43,003 nucleotides of DNA, taken from the NCBI GenBank assembly GCA_022701825.1, contig JAKONR010000295.1, positions 1-43,003 of the forward strand, given 5' to 3'. The notes under the pieces were generated by a model that made no database searches, was not told where the DNA came from, and saw only the letters and a program-made list of their open reading frames with translations. Shown here in pieces: positions 12,795-22,256 of the stretch. Made by a program: the position numbers and the translations under genes. Positions within the stretch are counted from its first letter, which is position 1, and every line of letters starts with the position of its first letter. The DNA is from Hymenobacteraceae bacterium (lineage in GTDB: Bacteria > Bacteroidota > Bacteroidia > Cytophagales > Hymenobacteraceae).

Positions 12795-15291
12795 GAAATC
12801 CATCGTCACGCGGGTGCGACTGGCATTTCTGGGCGTGGCCGTTTTTTCGGGAGCCATTGCCTGGAAAATCTCGCATATCCAGTATCAAGAGGGGGCCAAA
12901 TGGCGTGCCTTGGAGCAGGAGCGCCGCATTAGCTACCAATCGGTGCCGGCCACGCGGGGCAATATTTTCGCCAGCGACGGCAAGAGCATCATGGCTACTT
13001 CGCTGCCCTTCTACCGGGTGGCCTGGGACCCTGGCGTAGTGGATGAGAAGCTATTCAGGGATAAAGTAGATTCGCTGGCGGGCAACCTGGCGCACTTTTT
13101 TGGCGACCGTAGCAAGGAAGAATATAAGCGCCGCCTGATAACCGCCTACAACGCTAAGGAGCCGGCCGTGCGCTACATTCGGCTGAATTCGCGGCAGATT
13201 AACTTTCAGGAAAAGAAGGAGTTCGCTAGCTGGCCCATCTTCCGGGCCAAGCGCAAGGGCGGCGTTATTTTTGAGAAAGTCGACAAACGTTTCCGGCCGT
13301 TTGGTGGGCTGGCGCAGCGCACGGTGGGCTTCGTGAACGAAGACCGTAATGGCGCGGGACTGGAATTCACTTTCCAGCAAAAGCTGGCCGGCCGGCCTGG
13401 CGAAGCGCTCTACGAGCGCGTGCCGGGCGGCATGAAGCCGGTGTACGATGGCTCCGAAATCAAGCCCCAGCCGGGCTACGATATTAAGACGACGCTTGAC
13501 ATCAACTTGCAGGATGGCGCCGAAGATGCTTTGTATAAGGCGCTTGTGGCCAACGATGCGCAGTATGGCTGCGCCATTTTGATGGAGGTGCAGACCGGTG
13601 AAATCAAGGCCGTGGCCAACCTGGGCAAGGCCAGCGACGGCACGTATAAGGAGGACTACAACTACGCCTTTGCCGACCAGGGCCGCACCGAGCCGGGCTC
13701 GACGTTCAAGCTGGCTTCGATGATGGCGCTGCTCGAAGCGCACCCCGAAATCCAGCTCGATGACATCGTGGATACCGGCAACGGCCGGATGCTCATCGGC
13801 GGGGCCGTGAAAACGGACACCCACGGCTACGGTCGCGTGACGGTGCAGCAGGTATTTGAGAAGTCGTCGAACATCGGCGTGGCCAAGCTGATAAACGAGT
13901 ATTTCAGCGGCAATCCGTCGGCCTACACCGACTACCTCAAGCGTTTTGGGCTGCCCAAGCCGCTAGGCTTCCAGATGGCCGGCGAGGCGCTGCCCTACAT
14001 CAAAGACCCCAAAGACCGCACCTGGAGCCGCACCTCGCTCACCACGATGTGCATCGGCTACGAACTGAAAATCGCGCCCCTGCAAACGCTGGCGTTCTAC
14101 AACGCCGTGGCCAATGACGGCGTGAAAGTGCAGCCTATTATCGTCAAGGAAATCAAGCAGGCCGACCAAGTGTTGGAGCAGTTTGAGGCTCCGGTACTGA
14201 ACGAGAAAATCTGCTCGAAAGAGACGCTGCGCAAGCTGCGCTCGATGATGGAAGGCGTGGTGGTGAACGGCACGGCGCGGGCTATTCGGCCCAAAGACTA
14301 CAGCATCGCGGGCAAAACCGGCACGGCCTGGAAGTTTAAGAATGGCCATTACACGCGGACGTATTGGACCAGCTTCTGCGGCTTTTTTCCGGCCGACAAG
14401 CCCAAGTACAGCTGCATTGTAGTTATCGACTCGCCGAGTAAGGGCGGCTGGTCGGGGGCCGAGGTGGCGGCACCGGTGTTCCGCGACATCGCCGACCGCT
14501 GCATGGCTCGTGACCAGGCCAGCCAGCGGCCCATGCTGGCGCGGGTACCTGCCCAGCGCACGCCCGTGCCGCTGGTGCGCGCCGGTGTGCAAGACGAAAT
14601 AGCGCTGGTGTGCCAGCGCATTGGCTTGCCCGCCAGCACCCAGGCCACCGGCGGCGAAGAATGGGTGCGCGCCACTCGCGCCGTGGACACCGCCTCGGTG
14701 ACGCGCCACGTGGAAGTTGCGCCCAACAAAACCGTGAACCGCACCGGCCGCATGCCCGATGCCCACGGCCTGACCTTGCGCGACGCGCTTTTCCTACTCG
14801 AAAACCGGGGCCTGCGCGTGCAAACCAGCGGCACCGGCCGCGTGCGCGAGCAGTCTATTGCCCCGAATGAGCGCGTGAAGCGCGGCACGCTGGTGCGCCT
14901 GGCGCTGCTGCCCACCGCCACTACCGCTGCCGCGCCCATGCCGCTGCCCGAGCCCGAGCATACCGAGATAGTAGAAAACACCTTGCTCGTGCCCGCCGAA
15001 ATGGATGGCCGCACTGCCAAGCCCGCCAAACCATCGGTAAAGCCGACAAGTGCCAAACCGGCTAGAACGGGGGAAAAGAATAAGTCTACCGCTAAGCCGA
15101 CTTCCGACAAAGCGAAAACCAACACTGCCAAAAACGCGGCCAAACCGGCCGCTGGCAAAGGCAGGCCCGCAAAAGCGAACGAGCCCAAAAAGCCGACTTC
15201 CAAGCCCCGCAAAACCCCGCCGGCCGACATCCGCACCACGCAGCGCGGCGACACCCGGTCTACTACCGATAAGCCGCGCCGCGTTTCCTGA
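12778..15291 (+). CDS. ftsI: Septal peptidoglycan transpeptidase FtsI (PBP3) with PASTA domain and Lys-rich tail
   Basis: Monofunctional class B penicillin-binding protein cross-linking septal peptidoglycan. One N-terminal anchor (about 13-30) is followed by the dimerisation domain starting near VPATRGNIFASDG. The transpeptidase motifs are all present: SxxK as STFK at 308-311, SxN as SSN at 363-365, KTG at 513-515. A PASTA domain lies at about 648-712. Bacteroidota orthologues usually end about there; this one continues for some 90 residues of Lys/Pro/Ala/Thr repeats (TAKPAKPSVKPTSAKPA...), giving 837 residues. The tail would be periplasmic and could bind anionic glycan or lipid. The start overlaps the ftsL-like gene. 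Confidence 0.96.
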   Translation: MKGSVKKSIVTRVRLAFLGVAVFSGAIAWKISHIQYQEGAKWRALEQERRISYQSVPATRGNIFASDGKSIMATSLPFYRVAWDPGVVDEKLFRDKVDSLAGNLAHFFGDRSKEEYKRRLITAYNAKEPAVRYIRLNSRQINFQEKKEFASWPIFRAKRKGGVIFEKVDKRFRPFGGLAQRTVGFVNEDRNGAGLEFTFQQKLAGRPGEALYERVPGGMKPVYDGSEIKPQPGYDIKTTLDINLQDGAEDALYKALVANDAQYGCAILMEVQTGEIKAVANLGKASDGTYKEDYNYAFADQGRTEPGSTFKLASMMALLEAHPEIQLDDIVDTGNGRMLIGGAVKTDTHGYGRVTVQQVFEKSSNIGVAKLINEYFSGNPSAYTDYLKRFGLPKPLGFQMAGEALPYIKDPKDRTWSRTSLTTMCIGYELKIAPLQTLAFYNAVANDGVKVQPIIVKEIKQADQVLEQFEAPVLNEKICSKETLRKLRSMMEGVVVNGTARAIRPKDYSIAGKTGTAWKFKNGHYTRTYWTSFCGFFPADKPKYSCIVVIDSPSKGGWSGAEVAAPVFRDIADRCMARDQASQRPMLARVPAQRTPVPLVRAGVQDEIALVCQRIGLPASTQATGGEEWVRATRAVDTASVTRHVEVAPNKTVNRTGRMPDAHGLTLRDALFLLENRGLRVQTSGTGRVREQSIAPNERVKRGTLVRLALLPTATTAAAPMPLPEPEHTEIVENTLLVPAEMDGRTAKPAKPSVKPTSAKPARTGEKNKSTAKPTSDKAKTNTAKNAAKPAAGKGRPAKANEPKKPTSKPRKTPPADIRTTQRGDTRSTTDKPRRVS

Positions 15292-15332
15292 TTAGAGTTA
15301 GTTGAAAGTATGTCAACTCAAGAAAAACATTT

Positions 15333-15420
15333 GTCATGCTGAGCGCAGCGAAGCATCTCTACCGCTTCGTTGAGCAGTCCGGATGAAGCGATAGAGATGC
15401 TTCGCTGCGCTCAGCATGAC
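15333..15420. repeat. GTCATGC-family inverted repeat, copy 1
   Basis: A perfect 29-base inverted repeat (left 15333-15361, right 15392-15420), beginning GTCATGCTGAGCGCAGCG, encloses a loop with a further CGCTTC/GAAGCG stem. It lies between ftsI and murE. Copies 2 and 3 are at 40446-40540 and 41172-41269. Confidence 0.9.
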
Positions 15421-15478
15421 CCGTCTTTCAATAGCATAGCTAACAGCCAGTAGCCGAAAGCTAACAGCTCAAGAAACA

Positions 15479-16948
15479 ATGAACCTTCCGCTCTTTTCCC
15501 TGCTCACTGAGGTAAACGTGCTCGCGCAGCACGGCAATCCCGACGTGCCCATCAGCGGCCTCACGCTCGACTCGCGGCAGGCGGGGCCGGGCCAGCTGTT
15601 TTGCGCCCTGCGCGGCACCGCTACCGATGGCCACAAATTCATCGACAAAGCCGTGAGTCAGGGCGCGGCCGTAATCGTGTGCGAAGAGCTGCCCGCCGAG
15701 CTAAACCCGGCCACGACCTACGTGCAGGTGGCCGACTCGGCCGCCGCGCTCGGGCCGATGGCCAGCGCGTTTTACGGGCACCCATCGCGGCAGCTCAAGC
15801 TAGTGGGCGTAACCGGTACCAATGGCAAAACCACCTGCGCCACGCTGCTGCACAAGCTCTTGCGCGAGCTGGGCTACCACTGCGGCCTGCTGAGCACGGT
15901 GCAGAATCAGATTGACGAAACCGTCATCCCGGCCACCCACACCACGCCCGATGCCATCCGGCTCAATGAGCTGCTGGCGCAGATGGTGGCCGCCGGCTGC
16001 ACCCACGCCTGCATGGAGGTGAGCAGCCACGCCGTGGCGCAGCATCGCATTGGTGGCTTGCGCTTTGCAGGTGGCGTGTTTACTAATCTCACCCACGACC
16101 ACCTCGACTACCACGGTACGTTTGATAATTACCTGAAGGCCAAAAAAGGCTTCTTCGACGCGCTGCCCAAGGCGGCCTTTGCCCTCACCAACGCCGACGA
16201 CAAGCGCGGCCCGGTGATGCTGCAAAACACCGCCGCCCAGCGCGCCACGTACTCGCTGCGCACGGCGGCCACGTTCCGCGCCCGGCTGGTTGATAACGAG
16301 CTGCACGGCCTGCACCTCGAAATTGACGGCCGCGAGGTGCAATTTAGGCTCATCGGCATTTTCAATGCCTACAATCTGCTGGCCGTGTACGGTGCGGCCG
16401 TGCTGCTGGGCGAAGACCCGACCGAGGCGCTCACCATCCTTTCGGGCCTGACTACCGCGCCCGGTCGCTTCGAGCCCGTGACGGTGCCGGGCAGCGCCAT
16501 TATCGGCCTCGTGGACTACGCCCACACGCCCGACGCGCTCGAAAACGTGCTTCAAACCCTGCAGCAGACGCGCCGGCCCGAGCAGCGCATTATCACGGTG
16601 GTGGGCTGCGGCGGCAACCGCGACGCGGCCAAGCGCCCCATCATGGCCCGGCTCGCCGCGCAGCTCTCCGACCAGGTTATCCTCACCGCCGACAACCCCC
16701 GCGACGAAGACCCACAGGAGATAATCAACCAAATGCAGGCTGGCCTCACCCCGCCCGCCGATGCCCACGCGCAGCAACTGCCCGACCGCCGCGCCGCCAT
16801 CCGGGCCGCCGTAGCCCTTGCCCGCCCCGGCGACCTCGTGCTGGTAGCCGGCAAAGGCCACGAAACCTACCAGGAAATAAAAGGCGTGAAGTCGCCTTTT
16901 GACGACAGAGAAGAATTGCGCGCCGCGCTTTCGTTAATTATAAATTAA
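15479..16948 (+). CDS. murE: UDP-MurNAc-L-Ala-D-Glu:meso-diaminopimelate ligase MurE
   Basis: Adds the third stem-peptide residue to the cytoplasmic peptidoglycan precursor. The 489 residues carry the ATP-binding TGTNGKTT at 112-119, the carbamylated-Lys region near YLKAKKGFFD, and DNPR at 405-408, the signature of meso-diaminopimelate rather than lysine specificity. The usual length ends near EELRAALSLI. The final codons (LIIN and stop) lie within an AT-rich repeat arm that follows, so the repeat has been domesticated as the 3' end. The gene is separated from ftsI by a palindromic repeat, so an internal promoter is possible. Confidence 0.97.
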   Translation: MNLPLFSLLTEVNVLAQHGNPDVPISGLTLDSRQAGPGQLFCALRGTATDGHKFIDKAVSQGAAVIVCEELPAELNPATTYVQVADSAAALGPMASAFYGHPSRQLKLVGVTGTNGKTTCATLLHKLLRELGYHCGLLSTVQNQIDETVIPATHTTPDAIRLNELLAQMVAAGCTHACMEVSSHAVAQHRIGGLRFAGGVFTNLTHDHLDYHGTFDNYLKAKKGFFDALPKAAFALTNADDKRGPVMLQNTAAQRATYSLRTAATFRARLVDNELHGLHLEIDGREVQFRLIGIFNAYNLLAVYGAAVLLGEDPTEALTILSGLTTAPGRFEPVTVPGSAIIGLVDYAHTPDALENVLQTLQQTRRPEQRIITVVGCGGNRDAAKRPIMARLAAQLSDQVILTADNPRDEDPQEIINQMQAGLTPPADAHAQQLPDRRAAIRAAVALARPGDLVLVAGKGHETYQEIKGVKSPFDDREELRAALSLIIN

Positions 16949-17047
16949 AAATTATGAATTAAAAATTGCTGAATAAGAAACTGAAGGACGGCCGCTACGA
17001 GGTTAGAACGACCTTATTTTTTAATTCATAATTTTTAATTCATAATT
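16936..17047. repeat. AT-rich inverted repeat (AATTATGAATTA family), copy 2
   Basis: Arms 16936-16965 and 17018-17047 (30 bases each) are complementary with a single mismatch. The left arm includes the murE stop codon, and the right arm ends 7 bases before the mraY ATG. It shares its repeat word with 514-612. Confidence 0.85.
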
Positions 17048-17054
17048 CAAACTC

Positions 17055-18275
17055 ATGCTATACTACCTTTTTCGCTACCTTCACGAGCACTACCACCTGC
17101 CGGGCGTAGGCGTGTTTCAGTACACGACGTTTCGGGCCGCGCTGGCCGTGGTTACGTCGCTGCTCATTGCCCAGCTGTTTGGGGGAAAGCTCATCAACGT
17201 GCTGCAACGCAAGCAGGTAGGCGAAACCATCCGCGACCTCGGCCTGCAAGGCCAGAGCGAAAAGAAAGGTACGCCTACCATGGGCGGCCTCATTATTTTG
17301 CTGGCCATTCTGGTGCCGGTGTTGCTGTTTGCGCGGCTGCGCAACATCTACATTATTCTGATGCTGCTCAGCACGGTTTGGCTCGGCCTGATTGGCTTTC
17401 TGGATGATTACATCAAGGTATTTCGCAAAAATAAAGAAGGCTTGAGCGGCCGCTTTAAAGTGCTAGGCCAGATAGGCTTGGGCCTGACCGTGGGCTGGGT
17501 GCTGTATTATAGCAACGAGGTGACCGTGCGCGAATACTTATTGCCCAATGGCCAGCTTTCGGCCGTGGACGCCAGCAAGGCCTGGAAGGATGTGCACCTG
17601 ATGATAACGACCGTGCCGTTTATGAAAAACAACGAGCTGAACTACGGCGATTTATTCTCCAACGCGCAACTGGTTTTCAAGGAGTTCTACGGCCTGCTTT
17701 ACATTCCGCTGGTTATCGTCATCGTCACGGCCGTGAGCAACGGGGCCAATATTACCGATGGCCTCGACGGGCTGGCAGCGGGCACGTCGGCTATTATTGG
17801 CACCACGCTCGCCATTTTTGCCTTCGTCAGCGGTAACGCTTTTCTGGCTGACTACCTAGATATTATGTTTATCCCGGATTCGGGCGAGCTAGTTATTTTC
17901 TGCACAGCTTTCGTGGGCGCGTGCGTGGGGTTTTTGTGGTACAACTCGTACCCGGCGCAGGTATTTATGGGCGACACGGGCTCGCTGGCGCTGGGCGGTA
18001 TTATCGCGGTGCTGGCACTCATCGTGCGCAAGGAGCTGCTGATTCCGGTGCTGTGCGGCGTGTTTTTGATTGAAAACTTATCGGTTATCGTGCAGGTGAG
18101 CTGGTTTAAGTACACCAAGCGTAAATACGGCGAAGGCCGCCGCCTGCTGCGCATGTCGCCGCTGCACCACCATTACCAGAAGCTTGGCTACCACGAATCT
18201 AAGATTGTGTCGCGTTTTTGGATTGTCGGTATTATGCTGGCAGTCATTACGTTGGTGACGCTAAAATTGCGATAG
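17055..18275 (+). CDS. mraY: Phospho-MurNAc-pentapeptide transferase MraY
   Basis: Polytopic membrane enzyme that transfers phospho-MurNAc-pentapeptide to undecaprenyl phosphate to make lipid I. Visible motifs: the [10 protein letters not shown] loop after the first helices, the GFLDDYIKV Asp pair, [16 protein letters not shown] with the catalytic Asp, and the C-terminal [10 protein letters not shown]. The 406-residue length is longer than the E. coli enzyme (360) because of a periplasmic or cytoplasmic insertion about residues 155-205, common in Bacteroidota. It lies between murE and murD in the standard order. Confidence 0.97.
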   Translation: MLYYLFRYLHEHYHLPGVGVFQYTTFRAALAVVTSLLIAQLFGGKLINVLQRKQVGETIRDLGLQGQSEKKGTPTMGGLIILLAILVPVLLFARLRNIYIILMLLSTVWLGLIGFLDDYIKVFRKNKEGLSGRFKVLGQIGLGLTVGWVLYYSNEVTVREYLLPNGQLSAVDASKAWKDVHLMITTVPFMKNNELNYGDLFSNAQLVFKEFYGLLYIPLVIVIVTAVSNGANITDGLDGLAAGTSAIIGTTLAIFAFVSGNAFLADYLDIMFIPDSGELVIFCTAFVGACVGFLWYNSYPAQVFMGDTGSLALGGIIAVLALIVRKELLIPVLCGVFLIENLSVIVQVSWFKYTKRKYGEGRRLLRMSPLHHHYQKLGYHESKIVSRFWIVGIMLAVITLVTLKLR

Positions 18276-18284
18276 CAAGTGGTT

Positions 18285-18358
18285 GGGTAAGTGTTAGCTT
18301 GCCCAGCGGTTAAAAGATAAATAACTACTAAAACGGCAAGTTAAAGCTCGCCCTACCC
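18285..18358. repeat. GGGTA...TTAGCTTGCC inverted repeat, copy 1
   Basis: GGGTAAGTGTTAGCTTGCC (18285-18303) is imperfectly complementary to the arm at 18335-18358, which ends CTCGCCCTACCC. The same family occurs at 32778-32846, and single-arm fragments are seen near 23691 and 24550. It fills the mraY-murD spacer; murD begins 2 bases after it. Confidence 0.7.
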
Positions 18359-18360
18359 GT

Positions 18361-19716
18361 ATGCATATCGTCATCCTCGGAGCAGCTGAAAGTGGCGTAG
18401 GTGCCGCCCTTTTGGCCCAGGCCAAAGGCCATGCCGTATTCGTGTCTGACCGGGGTGCCATTCAGCCCGATTACAAGGAAAAGCTGGCCCAGGCCGGTAT
18501 CGAGTTTGAGGAAAACCAGCACACGCTCGCCCGCATTTTGCAAGCCGATGAGGTGATTAAAAGCCCCGGGATACCCGAAAAAGCGCCCGTAATCAAGGCG
18601 TTGCGGGAGCAGAATATTCCGGTTGTTTCCGAAATTGAATTCGCCAGCCGCTACACGCAGGCGCGCTTCATCGCCATTACCGGCACCAACGGCAAAACCA
18701 CGACCACGCTGCTCACTTACCACTTGCTGAAAGAGGCCGGCTACAACGTGGGCCTGGCCGGCAACATCGGCTACTCGCTGGCCGAGCAATTGATTGCAGA
18801 TAAATTTGATTACTATGTGTTGGAACTGAGTAGCTTTCAGCTCGATGATACCGACCAGTTTCAGCCTTGGATAGCCGTACTGCTCAATATCACGCCCGAC
18901 CACCTCGACCGCTACAACTATTCGCTGGATGAGTATGCGCTGGCCAAATTACGGCTCGTGCGCAACCAGGACAGCACCGGGTATTTTATTTATAATGCCG
19001 ATGATGAGGTGATTGAGCGAAATTTTATGGCGGCGCTGCGGCCCATGCAGCAGCTGCCATTTAGCCTACACCGCCGGCCTGATTTTCAACTGGGTGGCTA
19101 CTACGAACAAGAAGAATTGCTGTGCCTCGACTTGCTGCCCGGCTACTACAGCAAAACCGAGAAAATAAGCACTGCCAACTCGCCCCTCATTGGCGAGCAC
19201 AACCGCCAAAACGTGCTCGCCGCCGTGCTCGCCGCCCGCGTAGCGGGCGTCAGCATCGCGCAAATCGAGCAAGCGCTTGGCACCTTTCACAATGCCGACC
19301 ACCGCTTGCAGCTGGTGCGCGAAGTGAATGAGGTAGAATATATTAACGACAGCAAAGCCACTAACGTGGAAGCCGCTTGGTATGCGCTCGACGGGGTGAA
19401 AGGCTCCATCGTGTGGATTGCGGGCGGCACTGATAAGGGCAATGATTATGCGCCCTTGCAGCCGTTGGTGCGGCAGAAAGTAAAAGCCCTGGTGTGCCTC
19501 GGCGTGGATAATGCCAAGCTGCGCGCCGCGTTTGCCGACTACGTGCCGCACCTTGAAGAAACCCAACGCATGGCCGACGCCGTGCAGCGCGCCGCTGCCC
19601 TCGCCGCTCCCGGCGACGTAGTGCTGCTGTCGCCCTGCTGCGCCAGTTTCGACCTGTTCAAGAATTACGAAGACCGCGGCCGCCAATTCGCCGCCGCAGT
19701 AAACGCCTTGCCGTAG
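18361..19716 (+). CDS. murD: UDP-MurNAc-L-alanine:D-glutamate ligase MurD
   Basis: Cytoplasmic ligase adding D-glutamate as the second stem residue. The 451 residues start with a UDP-binding Rossmann fold (IVILGAAESGVGAALLA), carry the ATP loop ITGTNGKTTTT at about 106-116, then LELSSFQLD and the C-terminal YINDSKATN and SPCCASFDLFKNYEDRG, which are MurD signatures. The ATG comes straight after a palindromic repeat. Stop at 19714-19716 is followed by a spacer containing another repeat copy. Confidence 0.97.
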   Translation: MHIVILGAAESGVGAALLAQAKGHAVFVSDRGAIQPDYKEKLAQAGIEFEENQHTLARILQADEVIKSPGIPEKAPVIKALREQNIPVVSEIEFASRYTQARFIAITGTNGKTTTTLLTYHLLKEAGYNVGLAGNIGYSLAEQLIADKFDYYVLELSSFQLDDTDQFQPWIAVLLNITPDHLDRYNYSLDEYALAKLRLVRNQDSTGYFIYNADDEVIERNFMAALRPMQQLPFSLHRRPDFQLGGYYEQEELLCLDLLPGYYSKTEKISTANSPLIGEHNRQNVLAAVLAARVAGVSIAQIEQALGTFHNADHRLQLVREVNEVEYINDSKATNVEAAWYALDGVKGSIVWIAGGTDKGNDYAPLQPLVRQKVKALVCLGVDNAKLRAAFADYVPHLEETQRMADAVQRAAALAAPGDVVLLSPCCASFDLFKNYEDRGRQFAAAVNALP

Positions 19717-19750
19717 CGAAGCAAAAACCAAGCAAACAAGTAGTCAGCCC

Positions 19751-19803
19751 GGCGCAGCCGGGCGTATCTGCGAAATCCTACAAATCCGTTTGAATCTGCG
19801 GTC
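19751..19803. repeat. GCAGATTCAAACG-family repeat, single copy before ftsW
   Basis: The 43 bases at 19761-19803 align without gaps to the right arm of the inverted repeat at 5476-5518, with a few mismatches; the preceding GGCGCAGCC is shared too. It ends 16 bases before the ftsW ATG and supplies the false TTG start used in the ORF track. Confidence 0.8.
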
Positions 19804-19819
19804 CCGTTCTGAATCTGCT

Positions 19820-21013
19820 ATGCAACCCACTATTCGACTCGGCTGGCTTCAGCGCAACCTCAAGGGTGACCCCATTCTGTGGGCCATCGTAATTCTGTTT
19901 TCGGTAATTAGTGTGGCGGTCGTGTACTCGGCTACCAGCACGCTGGCGTACCGGCAAGAACTGCACGGGCGCGGCGGTTCGGTTGAAGGTATAGCGCTAA
20001 AGCACATGGCTTTAATAGGGATGGGCCTGCTGCTGATGTGGGGTGCGCACCGCATCGATTACCGCCACTACTCGCGGCTGTCGCTCTACGCGCTACTGCT
20101 GTCGGTGCCGCTGCTGCTGTACACGTATTTCTTCGGCGGCACTACGTTCAACGATGCTTCGCGCTGGCTCACGATTCCGATTATTAATCAAACTTTCCAG
20201 CCTTCCGACCTGGCCAAGCTAGCCCTAATCACGCACTTGGCGAGTATGCTGAGCCGCCGGCAGCAGCACATCAGCGACTTCTGGAACACGTTGTTTCCGG
20301 TAATGCTGTGGATTGGCGTTATCTGCGGGCTCATTATTCTGTCGAACGCCTCGACGGCGGTTTTACTGTTTTTGACGTGCCTGTTGCTCATGTTTATCGG
20401 CCGCGTACCCCTAAAGCACATGGTGCTGATGGTGGCCATCGGCGTTACGCTGGGTGGGGTGGGGCTGTGGGCCGGGCAGCGCCTGGGTACGGTTATTTCG
20501 CGAGTTTCCAACTTCACCGATGCTAAGAAAAAGCCGCAGTTTCAGCTAGAGCACTCGTTTATCGCCATAGCCACGGGCGGCGTAAGCGGCAAAGGGCCTG
20601 GCAAAAGCACCGAGCGCAATATTATGCCGCACCCGTATTCCGACTTTATCTACGCCATCATTATCGAGGAATACGGCATGATTGGTGGCTTATTCGTGCT
20701 GTTTCTATACCTCGCTTTTTTGTACCGAGGATTAAAAACCGTGATGAATAGTCACGGCGCATTTGGCGGGCTACTGTCGGCGGGGCTGTGTTTTAGTCTG
20801 GTCTTGCAAGCGATGGTAAACATGGGCGTAGCCGTGGGGCTTGGCCCGGTAACTGGCCTGCCCCTGCCGCTGCTGAGCATGGGCGGTACCTCGCTTATTT
20901 TCACTGGGTTGAGCATTGGTATAATTCTAGCCGTGAGCCGGGGCGAGCGTGAAATTCGCCCGATGACTGGCGAAGACCCCGGAAATGCACGCATTCCTAG
21001 CAAGAGAATCTAA
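19820..21013 (+). CDS. ftsW: Septal glycosyltransferase FtsW (SEDS family)
   Basis: Polytopic SEDS protein that polymerises lipid II into glycan strands at the septum, working with FtsI. From the ATG at 19820 it has 397 residues; the track's TTG at 19790 lies in a repeat. Recognisable are DASRWLTIPIINQTFQPSDLAKLALI (SEDS core with the RW and QPSE/D-K motif), NASTAVLLFLTC, the large extracellular loop around EHSFIAIATGGVSGKGPGKS, and the C-terminal GLPLPLLSMGGTSLIFTGLSIG. About ten membrane segments are expected. Confidence 0.96.
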   Translation: MQPTIRLGWLQRNLKGDPILWAIVILFSVISVAVVYSATSTLAYRQELHGRGGSVEGIALKHMALIGMGLLLMWGAHRIDYRHYSRLSLYALLLSVPLLLYTYFFGGTTFNDASRWLTIPIINQTFQPSDLAKLALITHLASMLSRRQQHISDFWNTLFPVMLWIGVICGLIILSNASTAVLLFLTCLLLMFIGRVPLKHMVLMVAIGVTLGGVGLWAGQRLGTVISRVSNFTDAKKKPQFQLEHSFIAIATGGVSGKGPGKSTERNIMPHPYSDFIYAIIIEEYGMIGGLFVLFLYLAFLYRGLKTVMNSHGAFGGLLSAGLCFSLVLQAMVNMGVAVGLGPVTGLPLPLLSMGGTSLIFTGLSIGIILAVSRGEREIRPMTGEDPGNARIPSKRI

Positions 21014-21093
21014 CCAGGTGTCTAAGCAAGCCAACTCAGAAACGTACTTACAAAAGCGACTAGTCAGCAGCTGAAAGCTAACCGTTCATAACC

Positions 21094-22182
21094 ATGAAAT
21101 TCATCATCTCCGGCGGCGGCACGGGCGGGCACATCTTCCCAGCCGTGGCCATTGCCAACGAAATTCGCCGACGCGAGCCGACCGCCGAAATCCTCTTCGT
21201 AGGAGCCAGCGGCCGCATGGAGATGACGCGCGTGCCGGAAGCCGGCTACGATATTGTAGGCCTGGATATCACGGGGTTGCAGCGCCGTCTGACGCCCCAA
21301 AATCTCATGTTTCCGGTGCGGGTATTTCGGTCGGTACGCAAGGCTGGCAAGCTAATCGAGCAGTTTCGGCCCGATGCCGTGGTGGGCGTGGGTGGCTACG
21401 CCTCGGCGCCGGTGCTGCTGGCGGCCACGTCGCGTGGTATTCCGAGCCTGATTCAGGAGCAGAATTCGTACGCTGGCTTGGTGAATAAATTACTGGCTCG
21501 CCGCGTGAGGAAAATCTGCGTGGCCTATGATGGCATGGAAAAGTTTTTTCCGGCCGATAAGCTGGTGCTGACCGGCAACCCCGTACGTACCGAAATCACC
21601 ACTGGCAGCCGCGCCGAAGCACAGCAATTTTTCAACCTCGACCCGCGCAAAAAGACGCTACTCGTGATAGGGGGCAGCCTGGGGGCGCGCACCCTCAACC
21701 TAGCCACCGCCGCCGCGCTGCCGCGCCTGCGCGAAGCCGGTGTGCAGCTGCTCTGGCAAACCGGCAAGCTATATTACCCTGAGGCACAGCAGCAAGCCGC
21801 TGAGTATACGGCTGACCACCTGCACGCACTGGAATATATCCAGCGCATGGACCTTGCCTACGCGGCGGCCAACGTGGTTATCAGTCGCGCCGGGGCACTC
21901 TCAGTATCAGAGCTTTGCCTTACTGGCAAGGCGGCGGTGCTGGTGCCGTCGCCCAACGTGGCCGAAGACCACCAAACCAAAAACGCCCTGGCCCTGGTAG
22001 GCAAAGGCGCGGCCGTGCTCATCACCGATGAGCACGCCGCCGAGCGCCTCTACGACGAAACTCTGCGTCTGCTCGCCGACCCCGTGCGCCAGCAGCAGCT
22101 CAGCGAGCGCGTGCGCGGACTAGGCCGTCCCGACGCCACCAAAACCATAGTGGATGAATTATTCGGCTTGCTAAAAAAGTAA
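21094..22182 (+). CDS. murG: UDP-GlcNAc:lipid I GlcNAc transferase MurG
   Basis: Peripheral membrane glycosyltransferase (GT28) converting lipid I to lipid II. The 362 residues begin with the acceptor-site loop GGGTGGHIFPAVAIA at 7-21, then GVGGYASAPVLLAA and IQEQNSYAGLVNKLLA. The C-terminal donor domain has VIGGSLGARTLN, VISRAGALSVSELCLTGKAAVLVPSPNVAEDHQ with the UDP-binding residues. It starts 80 bases after ftsW and is followed 74 bases later by murC. Confidence 0.97.
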   Translation: MKFIISGGGTGGHIFPAVAIANEIRRREPTAEILFVGASGRMEMTRVPEAGYDIVGLDITGLQRRLTPQNLMFPVRVFRSVRKAGKLIEQFRPDAVVGVGGYASAPVLLAATSRGIPSLIQEQNSYAGLVNKLLARRVRKICVAYDGMEKFFPADKLVLTGNPVRTEITTGSRAEAQQFFNLDPRKKTLLVIGGSLGARTLNLATAAALPRLREAGVQLLWQTGKLYYPEAQQQAAEYTADHLHALEYIQRMDLAYAAANVVISRAGALSVSELCLTGKAAVLVPSPNVAEDHQTKNALALVGKGAAVLITDEHAAERLYDETLRLLADPVRQQQLSERVRGLGRPDATKTIVDELFGLLKK

Positions 22183-22256
22183 AAATTCACCCCTTGCGAA
22201 ACCCTGCGGAAAACACTGCGAAACCCTGCGTGAAAATGCCCGCCGCCTTTATTCTT

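Noticed and set aside
15333-15420. CRISPR repeat array
   Set aside because: There is a single palindromic unit with no regular repeat-spacer series; no cas genes are in the window.
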